From Subtercola boreus (lineage in GTDB: Bacteria; Actinomycetota; Actinomycetes; Actinomycetales; Microbacteriaceae), in NCBI RefSeq assembly GCF_006716115.1, contig NZ_VFOO01000001.1, positions 806,001 to 870,000 of the forward strand: DNA of 64,000 nucleotides. Direction: 5' to 3'. The notes under the pieces are model-generated. The model did no database searches, was not told the DNA's origin, and saw only the letters and a list, made by a program, of their open reading frames with translations. Position 1 is the stretch's first letter. Each line of letters begins with the position of its first letter. The position numbers and the translations under genes were made by a program. Positions 17,516 to 24,557 of the stretch are shown in pieces.

Positions 17516-18448
17516 GTGAGACATCCCGTTCCCCTCCCTGGCACGCTGGGCGATGCTGCGTTCAGCCGGTCGGCGGCGCGCCGGGCGGGGGTCGGCGATG
17601 GCCGGCTGCGAAGGACGGACCTCCGTGCGCCGTTCCATGGCGTGCGGGTCAGCGACGGAATCGCTCCGCCGGGCATCCTGGGTCGATGCCTCGAATACGC
17701 CCCGCGGTTGCGGCCCGGCCAGTACTTCAGCCACGAGACTGCTGCGCTGCTCTGGAACCTCCCGCTGCCGGGAGCCGGGCGTTCGCAGGCGACTCTGGAC
17801 GTCTCAGCCGACGCCGACCGCACCAAGCCGCCGACCGCCCGAGGTGTGCGCGGGCACGCCATCCGCGACGATCGGGTGCGCGTGCTCGCGCTGGGCGGGC
17901 TCCCCGTCGAGGACCCCGTCTCGGCTTGGCTGCACCTCGCCCGGATGCTTTCGCGCAACGACCTCGTTGTCGTCGGAGACGCGCTCGTGTTCAGGCCGCG
18001 TTTCCCTCGCTCGTCTGACGCTCGGCCATACTCCGATCTCGGAGATCTTGCTGCACGCGTGGGGAGTTACCGGGGCAGGGGCAAGCTCACTCTGGCGTCT
18101 GCGCTCCGTCTCGTTCGTGAGGGGGTGGAGTCTCCCATGGAGACACGGCTCCGACTGTTGCTGCTCATGCACGGCCTGCCGGAGCCGCAGGTCAACGTGG
18201 ATCTTTTCGACGAGACGGGCCGGTTTGCAGGCCGGGCCGACCTCTACTACCCGCGCCAGCGCGTGGTGGTCGAATATGACGGTGAGCAGCACCGCCTGAG
18301 CAGGGCCACCTACCTGGCCGACCAGAAGCGTCTTGCGCGTCTCCGCAGAATCTGCAGCGACGTCATCCGGGTGACCGTCGACGGCCTCCGATCCGAAGCG
18401 CACCTCACTGTCGCCGACGTACGCGCCGCGCTCGCGGTCGGCCCGTGA
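17516..18448 (+). CDS. DUF559 endonuclease-fold protein with AbiEi-like N terminus
   Basis: A 310-residue protein of a family widespread in actinobacteria. The N-terminal part (about 15-75) resembles the winged-helix region of AbiEi-type antitoxins, and the C-terminal part is a DUF559 domain with the PD-(D/E)xK-like elements ESPMETRLR, GRADLYYP and VVVEYDGEQH (about residues 200-265). Biochemical function is unknown; DNA repair or a toxin-antitoxin role are only suggestions, and no partner gene is adjacent. It is a lone gene enclosed by two related hairpins. The GTG start was chosen from the nearby -10 box. Confidence 0.8.
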   Translation: MRHPVPLPGTLGDAAFSRSAARRAGVGDGRLRRTDLRAPFHGVRVSDGIAPPGILGRCLEYAPRLRPGQYFSHETAALLWNLPLPGAGRSQATLDVSADADRTKPPTARGVRGHAIRDDRVRVLALGGLPVEDPVSAWLHLARMLSRNDLVVVGDALVFRPRFPRSSDARPYSDLGDLAARVGSYRGRGKLTLASALRLVREGVESPMETRLRLLLLMHGLPEPQVNVDLFDETGRFAGRADLYYPRQRVVVEYDGEQHRLSRATYLADQKRLARLRRICSDVIRVTVDGLRSEAHLTVADVRAALAVGP

Positions 18449-18451
18449 TGC

Positions 18452-18514
18452 GATCGAAACCCCGGAAGTTGCCGGTCTGGGCCGCGGATACCGGCAACTT
18501 TCGGGGTGTCGATT
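18452..18514. repeat. Long inverted repeat (hairpin B), just after the DUF559 gene
   Basis: A 25-base left arm (18452-18476) and right arm (18490-18514) pair with only two non-Watson-Crick positions around a 13-base loop. It starts three bases after the stop codon and could end transcription. Its core gaagttgccgg matches hairpin A upstream of the same gene. Confidence 0.9.
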
Positions 18515-18563
18515 CGGCGGGCAGGGCGGGGCGGGGCGGAAGGGGTGGGCGGGGAGGAAGGGG

Positions 18564-19652
18564 TCAGGGGCGGAAGGCGGCGCGGGTGTACTGCGGTGGC
18601 CAGTAGTCGAGGGTGACGCCGAGTTCGTGGGCGGCGCGGAGCGCGAAGTGCGGGTCCCGCAGGAACTGACGCGCCATCATGACGGCGTCGGCGCGGCCGG
18701 ATGCCACCACCTCAGCAGCTTCGGCCGCCGTCGTGATCAGGCCGACCGCGCTGACGGGCACGTGCGCTTCCGAACGCAGCGTCGACGCGAGCTCGACCTG
18801 GTAGAGCGGTGCGACCGGGATCGTCACACCGGTCACGTTGCCGCCGCTCGAGACGTCGAAGAAGTCCGCGCCGGCATCCTTCGCCCAGCCGGCGACGGTG
18901 ATGGTCTGCTGGATGTCCCAGCCACCGCTCGCCGCCCAGTCCGTGCCCGAGAAACGCACGAACAGCGGAATCAGGTCGCCGATCTCGGCGCGCACAGCGG
19001 TCACGACCTCGAGCACGAAGCGCGCCCGGTTCTCGAGGCTGCCGCCGTAGGCATCGGTCCGCTCGTTGCTGAGCGGGGACAGGAACTGGTGCATGAGGTA
19101 GCCGTGGGCGGCGTGCAGTTCGATGACGTCGAAACCGGCGTCGACGGCGCGGCGGGCGGAGGCGCGGAAGTCCTCGACGATCTGCGCGATGCCCTCGACG
19201 CTGAGGTCGGCGGGAACGTCGTAGCCCGGGAACGCGATCGCCGACGGACCGACTGTGGTCCAGCCACCGGACTCGGCCGGCACCGTGCCCTTCTCGTCGG
19301 CCCAGGGCCGGTAGACCGAGGCCTTGCGGCCGGCATGCGCGAGTTGGATGCCCGTGGCCGTGCCCTGCGCGTGGAGCAGAGCGTTGATGCGCACGAACGC
19401 CTGCTGCTGTTCATCGGTGTAGAGGCCGAGATCCTGGGGGGAGATGCGGCCCTCGGGGTTCACGGCCGTCGCCTCGGTGATGATCAGGCCGACCCCGCCG
19501 CTCGCGAAGGAACCGAGGTGCGCGAGGTGCCAGTCGGTGGGCACGCCATCCTGCTTCTCGACCGAATACTGGCACATCGGTGCCACCCACAGTCTGTTGC
19601 GGAACTCTGTCGCACGGATGGTCAGCGGGCTGAAGAGGGTCGCGGTACTCAT
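18564..19652 (-). CDS. NADH:flavin oxidoreductase of the Old Yellow Enzyme family (YqjM-like)
   Basis: A 362-residue FMN TIM-barrel enzyme that reduces activated double bonds with NAD(P)H. The motif APMCQYS carries the cysteine that marks the thermophilic-like/YqjM class, and HAAHGYLMHQFLSP with NERTDAYGGS are the substrate and FMN signatures. Relatives respond to oxidative and electrophile stress. ATG 19652 is preferred to the upstream TTG. A GGAAT-N18-CTT element right before the start resembles the SigH promoter class, so it may belong to the regulon of the sigma factor at 8104. Divergent from nnrD. Confidence 0.92.
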   Translation of the reverse strand: MSTATLFSPLTIRATEFRNRLWVAPMCQYSVEKQDGVPTDWHLAHLGSFASGGVGLIITEATAVNPEGRISPQDLGLYTDEQQQAFVRINALLHAQGTATGIQLAHAGRKASVYRPWADEKGTVPAESGGWTTVGPSAIAFPGYDVPADLSVEGIAQIVEDFRASARRAVDAGFDVIELHAAHGYLMHQFLSPLSNERTDAYGGSLENRARFVLEVVTAVRAEIGDLIPLFVRFSGTDWAASGGWDIQQTITVAGWAKDAGADFFDVSSGGNVTGVTIPVAPLYQVELASTLRSEAHVPVSAVGLITTAAEAAEVVASGRADAVMMARQFLRDPHFALRAAHELGVTLDYWPPQYTRAAFRP

Positions 19653-19662
19653 GTGAGAGTGC

Positions 19663-19688
19663 AAGCGGGCTGGCGGGCGAGATATTCC
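19663..19688 (-). promoter_or_regulatory. Candidate SigH-type promoter of the Old Yellow Enzyme gene
   Basis: On the minus strand GGAAT (19688-19684) is followed by 18 bases and CTT (19665-19663). It matches the SigR/SigH spacing exactly but has one mismatch in the -10 GTT. Confidence 0.4.
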
Positions 19689-19722
19689 GTGGGCGGCATG
19701 TGCCGTGCATCCGCCGACGACC

Positions 19723-19728
19723 TATCGT
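19723..19728 (+). promoter_or_regulatory. -10 box of nnrD, leaderless type
   Basis: TATCGT is followed by exactly six bases and the ATG at 19735. Confidence 0.5.
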
Positions 19729-19734
19729 GGACGC

Positions 19735-20604
19735 ATGAGCGCATCGACCTTCACCGACTTCACCGCAGCGGATGCCCGGGCCTTCGTCGAACCTCCCGGC
19801 GAGAACGACGACAAGTACTCCCGCGGCGTGCTCGGCGTGATGACCGGTTCGGCGGGCTTTCCCGGTGCGGCGGTGCTCGGCGTGGAGGGCGCGGCCCGCA
19901 CGGGGGTCGGCATGGTGCGCTATCTCGGACCGGGGCGTGCGACGCGGCTCGTGCTCCAGCGTCGCCCCGAGGTTGTCACCGCCGGCGGCAGGGTGCAGGG
20001 CTGGCTGATCGGCTCGGGAATGGATGCCGCGTTGCGCGGCGACGACGTGACCGCGGCGATCGTCGAGGCGCTCGGCGGCGGCGACCCCGCGGTGCTCGAC
20101 GCCGGCGCCCTCGACATAGTCGGCCGTGCGACGGGGCCCGTCGTCATCACCCCGCATGCCGGGGAGCTCGTGACCCTGCTGGCCGCCCACGGCACCGAAG
20201 TGAGCCGCGGGCAGGTGACGGGCGACCCTGAGCGGTGGGCCGTCGAGGCCGCGCGGCTCCTCGGCGTGACGGTGCTGCTGAAGGGACACGTCACGCACGT
20301 GGTGGGCGCGAGCCGCGCGCCGGGCGGCGACGTCGTGCTCGGCGCCTGCCTCCGGGTCACTGCGCCGACCACCGAGCTCGCCACGGCGGGATCCGGGGAT
20401 GTGCTGGCGGGCATCCTCGGCGCCCTCGTGGCGACGCACCGCGAGCGACTGGATGCCGCACCCAGCGCCCTCGCCGAGTTGGCAGCCGCGGCGGCGGTGC
20501 TGCACGGTCTCGCAGGGGAGCGCGCCTCGGCCGGAGGCCCGATCGTCGCCCTCGACATCGCGGAAGCCGTGCCGGCGGCCATCGCGGCCCTCCGCCGCGG
20601 CTGA
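19735..20604 (+). CDS. nnrD: ADP-dependent NAD(P)H-hydrate dehydratase
   Basis: This 289-residue ribokinase-like enzyme repairs damaged NADH and NADPH hydrates. The motifs GVLGVMTGSAGFPGAAVLG, GSGMD, ITPHAGE and the anion-hole TTELATAGSGDVLAGILGAL are conserved. Only the dehydratase domain is present; the epimerase domain (NnrE) that is fused in many bacteria is absent here. ATG 19735 has a -10 box six bases upstream, so it is probably leaderless. It stands alone, divergent from the Old Yellow Enzyme gene; both deal with nicotinamide redox chemistry. Confidence 0.93.
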   Translation: MSASTFTDFTAADARAFVEPPGENDDKYSRGVLGVMTGSAGFPGAAVLGVEGAARTGVGMVRYLGPGRATRLVLQRRPEVVTAGGRVQGWLIGSGMDAALRGDDVTAAIVEALGGGDPAVLDAGALDIVGRATGPVVITPHAGELVTLLAAHGTEVSRGQVTGDPERWAVEAARLLGVTVLLKGHVTHVVGASRAPGGDVVLGACLRVTAPTTELATAGSGDVLAGILGALVATHRERLDAAPSALAELAAAAAVLHGLAGERASAGGPIVALDIAEAVPAAIAALRRG

Positions 20605-20688
20605 CGTGCGTCACGGCTGGCGCCCAGCCCGCCGGAGCCCCCGCCGCGGCTGACGCCCTGCCCGCCGGAGCTCCGCGCCGCGGACGCA

Positions 20689-20694
20689 TAAGAT
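20689..20694 (+). promoter_or_regulatory. -10 box of the GT87-like gene, leaderless type
   Basis: TAAGAT is followed by six bases and the GTG at 20701. Confidence 0.55.
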
Positions 20695-20700
20695 GGCTGG

Positions 20701-22020
20701 GTGCGTCGACTGGTTACGAACCCCCTGCTGATCTGGCTTGCGTTCGCCGCCATCCACCTGTGGCTGGGCTACGTCGGGCTGACCGCGCCGACCCTTCCCT
20801 GGGGTGACGTCACGGTGGTCTACAACACGTGGATCCACAACGGCCTCGCCGGCTACTGGGTCGGCATCGACGGCCCGTGGGTCTATCCGCTCCTCGCCCT
20901 GGCCCCGATGATCGCGGCGATGGCGCTCGGCGGGTCGCTCTACGGCACAACCTGGTTTCTGCTCGTCGTCATCGCGAACGGGGCCGTGCTGGCGTTCATC
21001 CTGAACTCGCGGGCGACGAAGGTCGCCCCAGAAGCCGAGCCCGCACAGACGGCACTCCCGAACGGCACTCCGGCACCGGATGCACGCCCCACCGGCTTCT
21101 CCCCGAACATCCGCTTCGTGGCGGCCTGGTGGTGGCTCGCGGCGCTCCTCCTCCTCGGCCCCGTCGCCCTCGGCCGCATCGACACCTTCGAGGTCGCGCT
21201 TGTGATCGTCGGGCTGCTGCTGGCCATCCGTCGCCCAGCCGTCGCCGGGGTGCTGCTCGCCGCCGCGACCTGGGTGAAGGTCTGGCCGATCGCCATGGTC
21301 GTCGCGGTGATGATCGCCACGAAGAGGCGATGGACCGTCGCCATCGCCGCCGCAGCGACCGCCGCCGTCATCGCCGGAGTCGGCCTCGCCCTCGGTGCCG
21401 GCGCGAACCTGTTCAGCTTCGTCACGCAGCAGACCGGTCGCGGCCTCCAGATCGAAGCACCGATCAGCACGCCGTTCATGTGGGGTGCGTACCTCCGGCT
21501 TCCCGGCTCGGTCGTCTACTACGACCAGGACATCCTCACCTTCCAGGTGAAGGGTGCGGGCGGGCCGATCGCCGACGTACTGACCACGCCGCTACTCGCG
21601 CTCGCTGTGCTGGCGATCCTGTTGATCGGCGTCTGGGTGGTTCGATCCGGCGCCTCGGTGACCGAGGTGCTGCCGCCCCTCGCCCTCGCCCTGGTGTCCG
21701 CGCTGATCGTGTTCAACAAGGTCGGTTCGCCCCAGTTCATGCTCTGGCTCACCGCCCCGGTCATCCTGGGCATCATCTGGCAGGGAAAGCGGTTCCGCAC
21801 CTTTGCGATCATCGCCGCCGTGCTCGCCCTGCTCACGCAGATCATCTACCCGTACTACTACGACTGGCTGATCTCCCTGAACACGTTCATGCTCGTGACG
21901 CTGAGCCTCCGCAACCTGCTGGTCTGCGTGCTGTTCGTGCTGGCCCTCCGTGCCCTCGTCAAGACCCGGGTGAAGCCCGCCCGGGTCTCCGTTCCCCGTG
22001 CTGTGAAGGTGGTCACCTGA
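20701..22020 (+). CDS. GT87/DUF2029-type polyprenol-phosphate mannosyltransferase-like membrane protein
   Basis: A 439-residue integral membrane protein with about ten to twelve hydrophobic helices. The first extracytoplasmic loop holds WGDVTVVYNTW and the VYPLLALAP segment, placing it among GT-C glycosyltransferases of the GT87 (PimE-like) type that use polyprenyl-phosphate mannose. The actual sugar and acceptor cannot be told from sequence. The GTG start has a -10 box six bases before it. It overlaps the next gene by one base (TGATG), an odd pairing with a thiamine-binding protein that is nevertheless clearly one operon. Confidence 0.8.
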   Translation: MRRLVTNPLLIWLAFAAIHLWLGYVGLTAPTLPWGDVTVVYNTWIHNGLAGYWVGIDGPWVYPLLALAPMIAAMALGGSLYGTTWFLLVVIANGAVLAFILNSRATKVAPEAEPAQTALPNGTPAPDARPTGFSPNIRFVAAWWWLAALLLLGPVALGRIDTFEVALVIVGLLLAIRRPAVAGVLLAAATWVKVWPIAMVVAVMIATKRRWTVAIAAAATAAVIAGVGLALGAGANLFSFVTQQTGRGLQIEAPISTPFMWGAYLRLPGSVVYYDQDILTFQVKGAGGPIADVLTTPLLALAVLAILLIGVWVVRSGASVTEVLPPLALALVSALIVFNKVGSPQFMLWLTAPVILGIIWQGKRFRTFAIIAAVLALLTQIIYPYYYDWLISLNTFMLVTLSLRNLLVCVLFVLALRALVKTRVKPARVSVPRAVKVVT

Positions 22021-22322
22021 TGCTCGTCGCATTCTCCGTAGCGCCCTCGGGCGGTGAGGGGGCCGACGCCTCCGTCCACGATGCCGTCGCCGCCGCCGTG
22101 CGCGTGGTGCGGGAATCGGGCCTGCCGAACCACACCGACTCGATGTTCACCACCATCGAGGGCGAGTGGGACGAGGTCTTCGACGTCGTGAAGCGCGCGA
22201 CCGAAGCGGTCGGCGCATTCGGCTCCCGGGTGTCGCTGGTGCTGAAGGCCGACATCCGGCCCGGGTACTCCGGCGAGCTCACGGCGAAAGTCGACCGGCT
22301 CGAGCAGGCGCTCGGCGAATAG
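22020..22322 (+). CDS. MTH1187/YkoF-family thiamine-binding protein
   Basis: A 100-residue ferredoxin-like protein with LVAFSVAPSG at the start and the VVRESGLPNHTDSMFTTIEGEWDEVF core that marks the thiamine-binding MTH1187 family. It probably binds thiamine or a precursor in the cytoplasm. The ATG overlaps the stop of the GT87-like gene. No riboswitch is visible. Confidence 0.85.
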   Translation: MLVAFSVAPSGGEGADASVHDAVAAAVRVVRESGLPNHTDSMFTTIEGEWDEVFDVVKRATEAVGAFGSRVSLVLKADIRPGYSGELTAKVDRLEQALGE

Positions 22323-22404
22323 CGTGGCCCGCGGGGTTCCCCTGCGATCCGAGGACGGAAGCGCGGGGTCCGGGCACCCGCCGCCGACCTGTTACACAGT
22401 GTTA

Positions 22405-22420
22405 ATCGAATCGATTCGAT
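22405..22420. promoter_or_regulatory. 16-bp perfect palindrome, candidate operator of the MFS gene
   Basis: ATCGAATCGATTCGAT is a perfect dyad located 20 to 35 bases before the -10 box of the exporter gene, over its -35 region. A weaker dyad (gttacacagtgttaa, 22391-22405) abuts it. Binding here would block RNA polymerase. Confidence 0.6.
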
Positions 22421-22439
22421 AGACCGAACGGCGCGGCAT

Positions 22440-22445
22440 TACAGT
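22440..22445 (+). promoter_or_regulatory. -10 box of the MFS gene, leaderless type
   Basis: TACAGT is followed by six bases and the GTG at 22452. Confidence 0.5.
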
Positions 22446-22451
22446 GGAAGC

Positions 22452-23756
22452 GTGACCCTCACTTCGCCAGGGCCGACGCAGCTGTCGCCGGCCCGTATTC
22501 GTCTTGCCCTGCTGGCCCTGACCCTCGGCGGCTTCGGCATCGGCTGTACCGAGTTCGTGGCGATGGGCCTGCTGCCGAACCTGGCGAGCGACCTGCTGCC
22601 CGACCTGTTCCGGGTCTCGTCCGAGCAGGCCAACGGCCAGGCCGGCCTGCTGATCACCGCGTATGCCGCGGGCGTGGTCGTGGGCGCCCCGACCATCGCC
22701 GCCGTGGCCGCGCGTTGGCCGCGGAAGGTGGTGCTGATGGTGCTGCTCGTGACGATCATCGTCGGCACCGTCGCCTCGGCACTCCTCCCCACCTTCGGGC
22801 TCGTTCTGGTGGCCCGGTTCGTCTCGGCTCTTCCGCACGGAGCCTATTTCGGCATCGCCTCGCTGGTCGCCGCGTCGCTCCTCGGGCCGAACAAGCGCGG
22901 GCAGGGCGTCGCGCTCGTGCTGGGCGGTCTCACCGTGGCGAACGTGGTCGGCGTGCCGTTCGTCACGTGGATCGGCCAGTCGTCGAGTTGGCGCGTGTCG
23001 TACCTGGTGGTCGCCGCGATCTTCCTGCTGGCGTTCGTCGCCGTGACGCTCACGGTGCCGAACCTGCCGGGCGACCACACCGCGACGATGCGCAAGGAGC
23101 TGAAGGCGTTCGGCCGGCCACAGGTCTGGTTCGCCATCGCGATCGGCGCGATCGGTTTCGGCGGCTTCTTCTGCGTCTACACCTACGTCTCGCCGATCCT
23201 CACGACCATCACCGGGCTGCCCGAGGGCGTCGTGCCGTGGGCGCTCGTTGTGGTGGGGCTCGGGATGACCGTGGGCAACCTCACCGGCGGCTGGGCCGCA
23301 GACCACAACCTGAAACGCTCCCTGCTGCTCTTCTTCGGGCTGCTGCTGGTGGCGCTGGTCGAACTCGTGCTCTTCGTCTCGAACCCGGTGGGGCTCTTCG
23401 TCGGCCTGTTCTTCGTCGGAGCGGCCGCGGCGACGATCTCCCCGCTCATCCAGACCCGGCTGATGGATGTCGCGGGTGACAGCCAGTCGATCGCCGCCGC
23501 CCTCAACCACTCGTCGCTGAACTTCGGCAACGCGCTGGGGCCGATCGTCGGGGGTGTGGCGCTGTCGCTCGGGCTCGGCTATGTGGCACCGATCGGCGCG
23601 GGCATCCTGCTCACGGTGCTCGGCATCCTCATCGCGCTCACGTCGTTCGCGGTCGAGCGTCGCACCCGCCGGCGCATCGCCGTGGCGGCGGCCGACGCCG
23701 CGTTCCGTACCGAACTCGACGGAACACAGCCGATCGCCCTGCCCAGCCGGCGCTGA
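22452..23756 (+). CDS. MFS transporter of the drug:H+ antiporter type
   Basis: A 434-residue protein with twelve predicted membrane helices. TEFVAMGLLPNLA in helix 1, the loop 2-3 ARWPRKVVL and LVARFVSALPHGAYFG are characteristic of the AraJ/Cmx-like DHA branch, which exports drugs or sugars. The substrate is unknown. Its promoter region carries a perfect palindrome but no regulator gene is adjacent. The gene converges with the response regulator across a hairpin. Confidence 0.9.
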   Translation: MTLTSPGPTQLSPARIRLALLALTLGGFGIGCTEFVAMGLLPNLASDLLPDLFRVSSEQANGQAGLLITAYAAGVVVGAPTIAAVAARWPRKVVLMVLLVTIIVGTVASALLPTFGLVLVARFVSALPHGAYFGIASLVAASLLGPNKRGQGVALVLGGLTVANVVGVPFVTWIGQSSSWRVSYLVVAAIFLLAFVAVTLTVPNLPGDHTATMRKELKAFGRPQVWFAIAIGAIGFGGFFCVYTYVSPILTTITGLPEGVVPWALVVVGLGMTVGNLTGGWAADHNLKRSLLLFFGLLLVALVELVLFVSNPVGLFVGLFFVGAAAATISPLIQTRLMDVAGDSQSIAAALNHSSLNFGNALGPIVGGVALSLGLGYVAPIGAGILLTVLGILIALTSFAVERRTRRRIAVAAADAAFRTELDGTQPIALPSRR

Positions 23757-23801
23757 CTCCGGCTGCGACCTCCGGCCCTGGCGCGCCAGCTGCCAGTTGC
23801 C

Positions 23802-23833
23802 AGCTAGCAGCTGCAAGCAGCCAGCTGCTAGCT
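23802..23833. terminator. Perfect 12-bp hairpin overlapping the end of the response regulator gene
   Basis: agctagcagctg (23802-23813) pairs with cagctgctagct (23822-23833) around an eight-base loop, in a run of degenerate cagctgcca-like repeats from 23787. The minus-strand stop codon (23828-23830) is inside the right arm. It lies between converging genes. Confidence 0.75.
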
Positions 23834-24523
23834 GTGCGGCTCCGCCGACACGTCGGAGTTCGTGAGGTAGTCGTCCTGGATGAGCAGCCCGTCCTGGATG
23901 GCGCGCTTCCGGAGGGCGACCTTCGTGCCGACATCGATGCCGAGCACGCGGTACTTCTCCCTGATGCGCTTCAGGTAGCTCTTCGCGGTCTCCTCGGAGA
24001 TGCTGAGCTGCTCGGCGACCTGCTTGACCGGCTCGCCCCCACCGTAGAGAGCCATCACGCGCCGCTCCTGGGCGCTCAGCTTGGGGGAGCCGTTGACCTC
24101 CTGTGCGCTGAGCGCCAGGTCGAGTTCGCTCGAGATGAACGGTTCGCCCTTCGCGGCCGAGCGGATCGCCTCGACGATCATGTCGGCCTCCTCGCTCTTC
24201 ACGAGGTAGCCGAGGGCTCCGGCCGCGAGGGCCTCACGCACTACGACGGGCTCCGAGTAGGTGCTCATCAGCACCGTCTTCACTCCGGCGGACTTGAGGG
24301 CCCGCAGCTTGACCGAGATCGGCAGGTTGTCCTTCAGGTCGAGGTCGAGCAGCACGACGTCGACGGGGAACTCGGGGTTCGTCAGCAGGTCGGGCCACGT
24401 GGTGACGGCGGCGACCATGTTGATGTCGCTCGCGGCACCGCGGATCCACTCTGTGAGAGCTCCGAGGAGCATGCGGTGGTCATCGACAATCGCCAATCGG
24501 ATGTTCTCATGCGTCGTCGTCAT
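23828..24523 (-). CDS. NarL/LuxR-family response regulator
   Basis: A 231-residue two-component regulator. The receiver domain has the acidic pair D14-D15, the phospho-acceptor D60 in LLDLDL, the conserved Ser in MSTYSEP and the Lys in YLVKSEE. The C-terminal LuxR-type helix-turn-helix (LSAQERRVMALYGGGEPVKQVAEQLSIS...) binds DNA. ATG 24523 has a GGAAGG ribosome site seven bases upstream; an ATG seven codons earlier does not. It lies 34 bases after the membrane protein and two genes after its probable kinase, so the three act together. Confidence 0.93.
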   Translation of the reverse strand: MTTTHENIRLAIVDDHRMLLGALTEWIRGAASDINMVAAVTTWPDLLTNPEFPVDVVLLDLDLKDNLPISVKLRALKSAGVKTVLMSTYSEPVVVREALAAGALGYLVKSEEADMIVEAIRSAAKGEPFISSELDLALSAQEVNGSPKLSAQERRVMALYGGGEPVKQVAEQLSISEETAKSYLKRIREKYRVLGIDVGTKVALRKRAIQDGLLIQDDYLTNSDVSAEPHS

Positions 24524-24557
24524 GGTCGGGCCTTCCCACTGCATCGCTCGGAGGGTT

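Noticed and set aside
17385-18514. The hairpin-flanked DUF559 gene as an insertion sequence
   Set aside because: No transposase motif, no target-site duplication seen, and the hairpins are palindromes themselves rather than one inverted repeat pair. A cassette origin is kept only as a hypothesis.
20605-20700. GC-rich direct repeats in the gap before the GT87-like gene
   Set aside because: Two copies of a gcccgccggagc-like word are short and imperfect and can arise by composition; nothing else supports a function.
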